Assembly: GCA_031290755.1 (NCBI GenBank)
Contig: JAITMY010000054.1
Location: 1-6,468, forward strand
DNA length: 6,468 nt
Direction of reading: 5' to 3'
Origin: Prevotellaceae bacterium
GTDB lineage: Bacteria; Bacteroidota; Bacteroidia; Bacteroidales; UBA932
Position numbers and translations under genes: made by a program. Below are positions 1 through 5,625 of this stretch, piece after piece. Below the pieces are notes generated by a model. That model ran no database searches. It had not been told where the DNA came from and worked only from the letters and a program-made list of their open reading frames with translations. The first letter of the stretch is position 1, and the number at the start of each line of letters is the position of its first letter.

Positions 1-794
1 CCCCCACGCCCACCGTTGTGAGCGTAACCGTATCGCCCAATCCCGTAGCCGTGCAAATAGGCACTACGCAGCTGTTTAGTGCCACCGTAACAGGGACGAA
101 TAGTCCGGCGCAAACGGTAGCGTGGAGCGTAACAGGCAGCGCCAGCAGCGGCACCAGCATTGGCAGCGCAAGCGGCGTGCTCACCGTAGCGGCAAACGAA
201 ACGGCAAGCACGCTCACGGTTACCGCCACCTCTGCTGTTGACAATACCAAAAAGGGCACGGCCACGGTAACGGTAAGCAGCGCCCCCGTTCCGCCCGCTG
301 TGCTCACTGTTAGCGTAACGCCGCCCACCGCCATCGTGCAAAAGGGCGCCACGCAGCTGTTCTCCGCCACCGTAACCGTTCAAGGCGGCGCGGCGCAAAC
401 GGTAACGTGGAGCGTAGCGGGCGGCGTGATAGGCACCAGCATCAGCGCAGGCGGCCTGCTCACCGTTGCTGATGACGAAACCGCCACCACGCTCAAGGTG
501 ATTGCCACCGCCACCGCCGACATCACCAAGGCAGACACGGCAACAGTAACAGTAACCGAGGGCAGCAGCACCGCCGTAGAGACGTTGCGCGCAACGTCTC
601 TACAAACCTACCCCAACCCCACCACAGGCCTTGTGTACCTTGACAACCCCGACGGGGCGGAGGTGGAGGTTTACACCCTCGGCGGGGCGCTGGTGCTGCG
701 CAGCAGGGCGGCGGTAGTTGACCTAAGCCAGCACGCGGCAGGGGCGTACATAATTAAGGTGGGCAGCAAGGTGGCCAAGGTGGTGAAGCAGTAA
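1..794 (+). CDS. T9SS-secreted protein with bacterial Ig-like repeats (5' end cut off by window)
   Basis: This is the C-terminal 263 residues of a larger protein. The frame (first full codon at 3) is open to the left edge, so the GTG at 18 is an internal valine and not the start. Two Ig-like (BIG2-type) beta-sandwich repeats lie at about residues 6-93 and 100-186. Both contain the patterns TQLFSATVT, AQTV(A/T)WSV and LTVA(A/D)(N/D)ETA. A short linker encoded by a perfect palindrome follows, then a T9SS type A sorting domain at about 202-263: YPNPTTG, a strand pattern EVEVYTLGGALVL, and the tail VAKVVKQ. In this family the sorting domain directs export across the outer membrane by the Por machinery and is then removed, leaving the protein on the surface or released. 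Ig-like repeats usually act as spacers or adhesion modules; any catalytic or binding part would lie upstream of the window. The stop is TAA, followed by a terminator. The export class is secure, the specific function unknown. Confidence 0.9.
   Translation, partial: PTPTVVSVTVSPNPVAVQIGTTQLFSATVTGTNSPAQTVAWSVTGSASSGTSIGSASGVLTVAANETASTLTVTATSAVDNTKKGTATVTVSSAPVPPAVLTVSVTPPTAIVQKGATQLFSATVTVQGGAAQTVTWSVAGGVIGTSISAGGLLTVADDETATTLKVIATATADITKADTATVTVTEGSSTAVETLRATSLQTYPNPTTGLVYLDNPDGAEVEVYTLGGALVLRSRAAVVDLSQHAAGAYIIKVGSKVAKVVKQ
18..563 (+). repeat. Two tandem Ig-like domain repeats at DNA level
   Basis: Two units starting near 18 and 309 encode homologous beta-sandwich domains. Identical stretches such as ACGCAGCTGTT recur at 66-76 and 351-361, an offset of 285 bases. 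At the unit starts the offset is 291, so the second unit has lost two codons near its beginning. The similarity is at both DNA and protein level, which fits internal duplication. More units may lie upstream of the window. Confidence 0.75.
576..603. repeat. Perfect 28-bp palindrome inside the coding sequence
   Basis: The half-site GTAGAGACGTTGCG at 576-589 is followed directly by its exact reverse complement at 590-603, with no loop bases. It is translated in frame as VETLRATSLQ and forms the linker between the last Ig-like repeat and the T9SS sorting domain. The ends GTAGAG...CTCTAC are shared with the palindrome at 5578-5605. It has the form of a REP-like dispersed palindromic element; that reading is an inference from these two copies and from general knowledge of such elements. 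Confidence 0.85.
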
Positions 795-815
795 GCCTCC
801 CTAACCGAGCGCACG

Positions 816-848
816 AAAAGGCAGCATTACAAAATGCTGCCTTTTTTT
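816..848 (+). terminator. Intrinsic terminator of the left T9SS cargo gene
   Basis: The stem GGCAGCATT (820-828) pairs with AATGCTGCC (833-841) around the loop ACAA and is followed by seven T (842-848). Four A at 816-819 can extend the stem by pairing with the T-run. It lies 22 bases after the TAA stop and separates the left gene from the PIN module. Confidence 0.92.
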
Positions 849-856
849 GTGGAGGG

Positions 857-887
857 CTTGGTGGGAAGAAAAAAAGTTGTAAGTTTG
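857..887 (+). promoter_or_regulatory. Candidate Bacteroidota-type promoter for the PIN module
   Basis: TAAGTTTG at 880-887 matches the -7 consensus TAnnTTTG of the main Bacteroidota sigma factor. CTTG at 857-860, three of four bases of the -33 box TTTG, sits exactly 19 bases upstream, the usual spacing. Transcription would start around 894, leaving a leader of roughly 18 bases before the ATG at 912. The G-rich run at 890-895 is the only Shine-Dalgarno-like sequence and is rather far from the ATG. Confidence 0.6.
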
Positions 888-911
888 CAGGGGGGAAATA
901 AAAATAAAACC

Positions 912-1346
912 ATGTACCGTGTCTATTTAGATAATTGCTGCTTTAATCGTCCTTACGACGACCAAACGCAACCAAAGATTTCATTTGAAACACAAGCAAA
1001 GTTGTTTGTTCAGGGCTTGGTGCTTCAAAATGAGGTGGAGTTAGTGTGGTCGTATATTCTGAAATTTGAAAACAGCCGTAATATCTTTGGTGCAAAAAGG
1101 GCGTCAATAGCCCAATGGGAAGCATTAAGCTCTCAGTTTGTGGAGGCATCTGCCGACACCACTGCATTAGCAAAAGAGATTGTCCAAACCGGCATCAAGG
1201 AGTTTGATGCGCTACATTTGGCTTGTGCCATAATAGCCCACTGTAATTTCTTCATTACGGTTGACAAGAAAATTCTAAAATACAATGATAAAAGAATAAT
1301 AGTTTGTAATCCTATACAATTTTTACATGAACACTACTATGAATAG
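912..1346 (+). CDS. PIN-domain ribonuclease, VapC-like toxin
   Basis: The 144-residue product has the size and layout of a single PIN domain. It opens with MYRVYLDNCCFNRPYDD, the hallmark start of a VapC-like subgroup. The likely metal-binding acidic residues are D7 (YLDN), E53 (in YILKFEN), D99 (in GIKEFDALHLA) and D118 (in FITVDKKIL), in the order expected for the fold. PIN toxins are Mg2+/Mn2+-dependent RNases that cut tRNA, rRNA or mRNA and are held inactive by a bound antitoxin. The ATG at 912 is chosen because the protein signature begins there; the in-frame ATG at 834 lies inside the upstream terminator hairpin. The gene is AT-rich compared with gcvP and overlaps the next gene by 20 bases, which suggests translational coupling. 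The toxin role is inferred from family and gene pairing; the RNA target is unknown. Confidence 0.85.
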   Translation: MYRVYLDNCCFNRPYDDQTQPKISFETQAKLFVQGLVLQNEVELVWSYILKFENSRNIFGAKRASIAQWEALSSQFVEASADTTALAKEIVQTGIKEFDALHLACAIIAHCNFFITVDKKILKYNDKRIIVCNPIQFLHEHYYE

Positions 1347-1560
1347 CACCGCGTTGCTCGATAGGGGCCTAAGGCACCTCACCAACGAATTGGGCTTGCT
1401 GGAAGCCGAACAATTTGTCTATCTACTCTTGAGCCAACCGTTTGACTACACCGAATGGCGCAAAAATAATCTCTTCGTGGGTATGAGCGTTGATGAGATT
1501 AGCAAAGCAGCAGACAGGTATTGTAAAGAAAATCCCCGTTTGGCGAAGGCTACACTTTAA
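1327..1560 (+). CDS. Small partner of the PIN protein, probable antitoxin
   Basis: This is a 77-residue, charged, probably helical protein with no membrane segment or signal peptide. Its start overlaps the last 20 bases of the PIN gene; a second in-frame ATG at 1339 is equally possible. The segments LGLLEAEQFVYLL and FDYTEWRKNNLFVGMSVDEISKAA resemble, from memory, a family of small hypothetical proteins encoded next to PIN proteins that begin YLDNCCFNRP. I therefore read it as the antitoxin of this pair. It has no clear ribbon-helix-helix, AbrB or Phd-type DNA-binding signature, so it could neutralise the toxin by binding alone, with any autoregulation unproven. The order, toxin first, is the reverse of most vapBC operons. 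The gene pair is visible; its function is inference. Confidence 0.7.
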   Translation: MNTTMNSTALLDRGLRHLTNELGLLEAEQFVYLLLSQPFDYTEWRKNNLFVGMSVDEISKAADRYCKENPRLAKATL

Positions 1561-1582
1561 AACACTTGAAAAGAACAACCCG

Positions 1583-4405
1583 ATGACCCCATTTTACCGT
1601 CGCCACATTGGCCCCAGCGAGGCCGAAATCGCCGAAATGCTTAGCGCCGTGGGCGCAGCCAGCCTTGAGGAGCTGGTGGAGCAAACCATCCCTGCCGACA
1701 TTCGCCTGCCGCAGCCCCTGCCGCTCGACGCCCCCTTGAGCGAGCACGAATTTTTGCAGCAGGTGAAGGCGCTCGCGGCGAAAAACAAGCCGCTGCGCAC
1801 CCTCATCGGCATGGGCTACTACGGCACCGCCACGCCCGCCGCCATCCAGCGCAACATCTTGGAGAACCCCGCGTGGTACACCTCCTACACCCCCTATCAG
1901 GCCGAGATTTCGCAGGGGCGGCTGGAGGCGCTGCTCAACTTCCAAACGGCGGTGTGCAGCCTCACGGGGATGCAGATAAGCAGCTGCTCGCTGCTCGACG
2001 AGGCCACCGCCGCCGCCGAGGCCATGCACACCATGCTGGAGCTGCGCTCGCGCGAGGCCGTGAAGACGGGGCGCAGCGAGCTGTTTGTGGACGCCAACAT
2101 CTTTCCCCAAACCCTCGACGTCATCCGCACCCGCTGCGCCCCGCTGGGCGTGGCGCTGGTGGTGGGGGACTTTGCCGGCTACCAGCCAAGCGAAAAGTGC
2201 TTCGGCGCCATCGTGCAGTACCCCGCCGCCAACGGCGAGCTGCGCCGCTACGCGGACTTTGCCGCTCGGCTGCACGAGCGGCAGGCCATGCTCACCGCCG
2301 TGTGCGACATCCTGAGCCTCGCCGTGCTACAGGAGCCTGCCGCGTGGGGCGCGGACATCGCCGTGGGTTCCACCCAGCGCCTCGGCATACCGATGGGCTT
2401 TGGCGGCCCCCACGCCGCCTACATGGCCACCCGCGACGAGCTGAAGCGCTCCATGCCCGGGCGCATCATCGGCGTGAGCATCGACCGGCTGGGCAACCGC
2501 GCGCTGCGCATGGCGCTGCAAACGCGCGAGCAGCACATCAAGCGCGAAAAGGCCACCAGCAACCTCTGCACCGCGCAGGCGCTGCTGGCAAGCATGGCCG
2601 GCATGTACGCCGTGTACCACGGGGCCGAGGGGCTACGCGCCATTGCAGAGCAGGCGCACCGCTGCGCCGCGGCCTTTGCCGGCGCTGCCAAGGCGAAGGG
2701 CTACGCGCTGGCCGCCGACACGTTTTTCGACACGGTGGAGCTGGCCAACGTCAACGCCGCCGCGCTCAAGGAAAAAGCTGAGGCCGCAGGCTTCAACCTC
2801 TGCTACCCCTCGGCAAGCAGCGTGAGGCTTAGCTTCGACGAGCTGTCCACCGGCGAGGAGGTAGCGCAGCTGCTGAGGGTGATAGGCGCCGACAGCGGCC
2901 AGCGCTCGCCGCTGCCCGCGCCCGCCATCCCCCCCGCGCTGCTGCGCACCTCGCCCCTGCTCGCCGAAAAAGTATTCGCGCAGCACCGCAGCGAAACCCA
3001 GCTGATGCGCTACATCAAGCAGCTGGAGCGGCGCGACATTTCGCTGGCCGATAGCATGATTTCGCTCGGCTCGTGCACCATGAAGCTCAACGCCGCCGCC
3101 GAGATGCTGCCCATCACGTGGCCGGAGTTCGGCAGCGTGCACCCCTTTGTGCCCGCGGCGCAGGCGCAGGGCTACGCGGCGCTGATTGCGGACTTGGGCA
3201 AGGATTTGGCGGCGATTACCGGGTTTGACGCCGTGTCGTTCCAGCCCAACTCCGGCGCCAGCGGCGAGTACGCAGGCCTGATGGCCATTCGCCGCTACCA
3301 CCTCGCGCGGGGCGATGCGCAGCGCAGCGTTGCCCTCATCCCCGCCTCGGCGCACGGCACCAACCCCGCCAGCGCAGCAATGGCGGGCATGGCCGTGGTG
3401 GTGGTGGCCTGCGACGACCGGGGCAACATCAGCCTCGACGACCTGCGGGCGAAGGCCGAGCAGCACGCCGCCAACCTCGCGTGCGCCATGATTACCTACC
3501 CCTCAACGCACGGCGTGTTCGAGGGCAAAATTCGCGAAATGGTGAGCATCGTGCACCGGCACGGCGGCCTTGTTTACATGGACGGCGCGAACATGAACGC
3601 GCAGGTGGGCTACACCAGCCCGGGGCACATTGGGGCCGACGTGTGCCACCTCAACCTGCACAAGACCTTTGCCATACCGCACGGCGGCGGCGGGCCGGGC
3701 GTGGGGCCTGTTTGCACCGCCAAGCACCTCACGCCGTTTTTGCCTGCGCACTGCGCCGCGGGCAAGCCGGGCGAGGCCTGCGGCGCGGTGGCCGCCGCGC
3801 CCTACGGCAGCGCAAGCATCCTGCCCATTACCTACGGCTACATCAAAATGATGGGCGAGGAGGGGCTGCGCCGCGCCACCGCCGTGGCCATCCTCAACGC
3901 CAACTACCTCTCGCGCAAGCTGGCGCCCCACTACGCCACCCTCTACGTGGGCGAGGCAGGCCGCGTGGGGCACGAGTGCATCATCGACTGCCGCAGCTTT
4001 CGCGGCGACTACGGCGTGGAGTGCGCCGACGTAGCCCGCCGCCTGATGGACTACGGGTTTCACGCGCCGACCCTCTCGTTCCCCGTGCACGAAACGCTGA
4101 TGGTGGAGCCTACCGAGAGCGAGGGTAAGGCCGAGATAGACCGCTTTGTGGAGGCGCTCGTCGCCATCAAGGCCGAGTGCGAGGCCATCAAGGGCGGCGC
4201 CGCCGACCCGTCTGACAACCTGCTGAAAATGGCGCCCCACACCGCCTCCGAGCTGTGCGCCGAGGCGTGGCGCCACCCCTACAGCCGCGAGCAAGCCGCC
4301 TTCCCGCTGGGCTGGGTGAGGGACAACAAGTTCTTCCCCCACGTCAGCAAAATCGACAGCGGGTACGGGGATAGGAACTTGGTATGCGTGAATGAGGATG
4401 CTTAA
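1583..4405 (+). CDS. gcvP: Glycine dehydrogenase (decarboxylating), P-protein of the glycine cleavage system
   Basis: The 940-residue protein is a complete single-chain P-protein, the usual 940-960 residue form in which both halves are fused. In the cytoplasm this PLP enzyme decarboxylates glycine and passes the aminomethyl group to the lipoyl arm of GcvH; GcvT and Lpd complete the cycle and feed C1 units to folate. The N-terminal half has RHIGPS, IGMGYYG (about 75-81), WYTSYTPYQAEISQGRLEALLNFQT (98-122) and SLLDEATAAAEAM (136-148). The C-terminal half has the active-site segment SAHGTNPASAAMAGM, D667 in YMDGAN, and K694 in NLHKTFAIPHGGGGPG, the expected PLP-binding lysine. The ATG at 1583 is chosen because homology begins right after it; the in-frame ATG at 1490 lies inside the previous gene. 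Third positions are overwhelmingly G or C. gcvT and gcvH are not adjacent, and no terminator separates the gene from the antitoxin 22 bases upstream. Confidence 0.97.
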   Translation: MTPFYRRHIGPSEAEIAEMLSAVGAASLEELVEQTIPADIRLPQPLPLDAPLSEHEFLQQVKALAAKNKPLRTLIGMGYYGTATPAAIQRNILENPAWYTSYTPYQAEISQGRLEALLNFQTAVCSLTGMQISSCSLLDEATAAAEAMHTMLELRSREAVKTGRSELFVDANIFPQTLDVIRTRCAPLGVALVVGDFAGYQPSEKCFGAIVQYPAANGELRRYADFAARLHERQAMLTAVCDILSLAVLQEPAAWGADIAVGSTQRLGIPMGFGGPHAAYMATRDELKRSMPGRIIGVSIDRLGNRALRMALQTREQHIKREKATSNLCTAQALLASMAGMYAVYHGAEGLRAIAEQAHRCAAAFAGAAKAKGYALAADTFFDTVELANVNAAALKEKAEAAGFNLCYPSASSVRLSFDELSTGEEVAQLLRVIGADSGQRSPLPAPAIPPALLRTSPLLAEKVFAQHRSETQLMRYIKQLERRDISLADSMISLGSCTMKLNAAAEMLPITWPEFGSVHPFVPAAQAQGYAALIADLGKDLAAITGFDAVSFQPNSGASGEYAGLMAIRRYHLARGDAQRSVALIPASAHGTNPASAAMAGMAVVVVACDDRGNISLDDLRAKAEQHAANLACAMITYPSTHGVFEGKIREMVSIVHRHGGLVYMDGANMNAQVGYTSPGHIGADVCHLNLHKTFAIPHGGGGPGVGPVCTAKHLTPFLPAHCAAGKPGEACGAVAAAPYGSASILPITYGYIKMMGEEGLRRATAVAILNANYLSRKLAPHYATLYVGEAGRVGHECIIDCRSFRGDYGVECADVARRLMDYGFHAPTLSFPVHETLMVEPTESEGKAEIDRFVEALVAIKAECEAIKGGAADPSDNLLKMAPHTASELCAEAWRHPYSREQAAFPLGWVRDNKFFPHVSKIDSGYGDRNLVCVNEDA

Positions 4406-4445
4406 CAGGTTTAAAAATAGCAAAATTATTTCTACAGGTATTCTT

Positions 4446-4477
4446 ATTGTCAGATTATATGCTTACTTTTACCCTTG
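4446..4477 (+). promoter_or_regulatory. Candidate promoter of the HTH/Fic pair
   Basis: TACCCTTG at 4470-4477 matches the Bacteroidota -7 consensus TAnnTTTG except for one base, and ATTG at 4446-4449 lies 20 bases upstream as a weak -33 box. Transcription would begin near 4484, about 20 bases before the ATG. A separate TATAAT occurs at 4489-4494, but it is very close to the start codon. The boxes are weak, so this is a tentative call. Confidence 0.35.
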
Positions 4478-4503
4478 TTTTGTCAGCGTATAATCTTACT
4501 TTT
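4452..4503. promoter_or_regulatory. Candidate operator: inverted and direct repeats before the HTH gene
   Basis: AGATTATA at 4452-4459 and its exact reverse complement TATAATCT at 4489-4496 flank the proposed -7 box. CTTACTTTT is repeated directly at 4462-4470 and 4495-4503, 33 bases apart, about three helical turns. Such repeats upstream of an XRE-type regulator often form its own operator. The region is AT-rich, so chance repeats are possible. Confidence 0.4.
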
Positions 4504-4504
4504 T

Positions 4505-4963
4505 ATGGATAAAAAAATATTGCAAATTCAGCAGCTTGACAGAAAGATGTTGGCTTATGCCCCGCTGCGTAAGGTGGTTCCGCCGCCCATGGGGTGGATA
4601 AAAACTATCCGCATGGTGGTGGGGATGTCCATGCAGCAGCTGGGCAGCAAGCTCAACATTACCAAGCAGAGCGTTCAGCACATTGAAAAGAGAGAGCAGG
4701 AGGGGGCTATCACCCTAAAAGCCTTGCGGGAGGTGGCCAACGCCTTGGATATGCAGCTGGTGTACGGGCTGCTTCCTAAAGATGGCTCATTGGATGCGCT
4801 GCTCAGCAGAAAGGCCAAGGCGCTGGCGCAGCAAGTTGTGCTGCGTACCTCTAACACCATGAAGCTGGAGCAGCAGGAAAACAGCAAATCGCGCATTGAA
4901 AAAGCTGTTCAAGAAAGGGCTGTTGAGCTAAAAAACACCATGCCGAAAGCGCTATGGGATTAG
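4505..4963 (+). CDS. XRE-type helix-turn-helix protein, mobile mystery protein A family
   Basis: The 152-residue cytoplasmic protein carries a Cro/C1-type helix-turn-helix at about 31-85, from GWIKTIRMVVGMS through QLGSKLNITKQSVQHIEKRE to ITLKALREVANALDMQLVYGLLP. The C-terminal part (about 100-150) is charged and helical and contains NTMKLEQQ, a conserved-looking feature of this family. Length, architecture and the Fic gene directly downstream match mobile mystery protein A, the upstream member of a pair recurrent in mobile contexts. It probably represses its own operon and may restrain the Fic partner; both roles are inference. The ATG at 4505 gives the family's usual length of about 150; an upstream in-frame TTG at 4475 would add ten residues unlike the family. 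No Shine-Dalgarno site is seen. Its last 10 bases overlap the Fic gene, pointing to coupled translation. Confidence 0.85.
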   Translation: MDKKILQIQQLDRKMLAYAPLRKVVPPPMGWIKTIRMVVGMSMQQLGSKLNITKQSVQHIEKREQEGAITLKALREVANALDMQLVYGLLPKDGSLDALLSRKAKALAQQVVLRTSNTMKLEQQENSKSRIEKAVQERAVELKNTMPKALWD

Positions 4964-5550
4964 CGTTGCCGTACATATATGGGCAAACGCCATTGGATGC
5001 AGACGAGGCAGAGGGCTTACTCATACGCACCATTTCTACCCGCGGCGAGCTGGACGAATTTGAGCAACAAAATATTGAAGAGGCTATGCTATGGGCGCTG
5101 AATCGTTCGCTGAAAGCCGAAGCCATCCTAACCGAGGCTTTTGTGAGGGAAATCCATAGGCGCATGTTTGGCAATGTTTGGGCTTGGGCGGGTAATTTTA
5201 GGAAGACCAACAAAAACATTGGGGTAGATAAGTGGCAAGTGCCGGTAACGCTGCGATGTTTACTGGATGATACAAAGCTATGGTTGGCAGATGGCATCTA
5301 CCCATCGGACGAGCTGGCGGTACGCTTCAAACATCGCTTGGTTAGTATTCATTGCTTCCCCAACGGGAATGGTAGGCACAGCCGGTTAATGGCAGATATT
5401 ATCGTTGAAAAAATTTTCAAGCTGCCGGCGTTTACGTGGGGAGGTTTTGATTTGGCACAACAGGGATATGCCAGAACCGCTTACCTTCGCGCCATCAAAG
5501 CCGCAGATAGCGGTAGCGTTGAGCCGTTGGTAACCTTTGCAAGGTCATAG
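4954..5550 (+). CDS. Fic-domain protein, mobile mystery protein B family
   Basis: The 198-residue protein has a Fic core with the motif HCFPNGNGRHSR at 133-144. The catalytic histidine H133, the anion-hole segment GNGR (138-141) and R144 are intact. The usual D/E before GNGR is asparagine (N137) and the usual HPF proline is cysteine. From memory, PNGNGR is a trait of the mobile mystery protein B branch. The segment NFRKTNKNIGVDKWQVP (81-97) fits the Fic flap that positions the target. The N-terminus has TPLDADEAEGLL and TRGELDEFEQQNI (29-41), also typical of that branch. Fic enzymes usually transfer AMP, or another phosphate-containing group, from a nucleotide to a protein hydroxyl; the target here is unknown, and loss of the acidic residue could alter metal binding or chemistry. 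The start overlaps the HTH gene by 10 bases, and the pair probably forms a toxin-antitoxin-like unit. Confidence 0.88.
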   Translation: MGLALPYIYGQTPLDADEAEGLLIRTISTRGELDEFEQQNIEEAMLWALNRSLKAEAILTEAFVREIHRRMFGNVWAWAGNFRKTNKNIGVDKWQVPVTLRCLLDDTKLWLADGIYPSDELAVRFKHRLVSIHCFPNGNGRHSRLMADIIVEKIFKLPAFTWGGFDLAQQGYARTAYLRAIKAADSGSVEPLVTFARS

Positions 5551-5573
5551 GCGTATCCCTTGCCGCCAACAAA

Positions 5574-5609
5574 AAAAGTAGAGGCACACAATTGTGTGCC
5601 TCTACTTTT
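5574..5609. terminator. Bidirectional terminator made of a perfect palindrome
   Basis: GTAGAGGCACACAA at 5578-5591 is followed directly by its reverse complement at 5592-5605. AAAA (5574-5577) and TTTT (5606-5609) extend the symmetry to 36 bases. It lies between the Fic stop (5550) and the stop of the convergent minus-strand gene (5626). Read on the minus strand the stem is followed by seven T (complement of 5571-5577); on the plus strand only by four, so it should terminate the minus-strand gene more strongly. Its ends match the palindrome at 576-603. Confidence 0.85.
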
Positions 5610-5625
5610 AAAATAGCTACTGTGG

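Noticed and set aside
834..911. N-terminal extension of the PIN protein from an ATG at 834
   Set aside because: The ATG lies in the terminator hairpin upstream of the proposed promoter, and the added residues do not resemble the PIN family.
1213..1220. TACATTTG, a perfect match to the -7 promoter consensus inside the PIN gene
   Set aside because: No TTTG-like -33 box is present at 19-20 bases upstream, and the bases encode the conserved DALHLA segment, so the match is likely chance.
1490..1582. N-terminal extension of GcvP from an ATG at 1490
   Set aside because: The 31 extra residues overlap the small upstream gene in another frame and do not resemble P-proteins, whose conserved start fits the ATG at 1583.
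1873..2781. Plus-strand open frame of about 302 codons inside gcvP in another frame
   Set aside because: The product is dominated by R, A, H and G, a typical frame-shifted reading of GC-rich DNA, and it overlaps the conserved gcvP frame completely.
3503..4423. Long minus-strand open frame of about 306 codons opposite the end of gcvP
   Set aside because: It has no recognisable domain and lies antisense to a clear gcvP. Long antisense frames are expected opposite GC-rich codons. The same applies to the minus-strand frames at 1550-2275 and 2633-3466.
4406..4445. Possible terminator after gcvP
   Set aside because: The stretch is AT-rich, but I could find no stable stem followed by a T-run.
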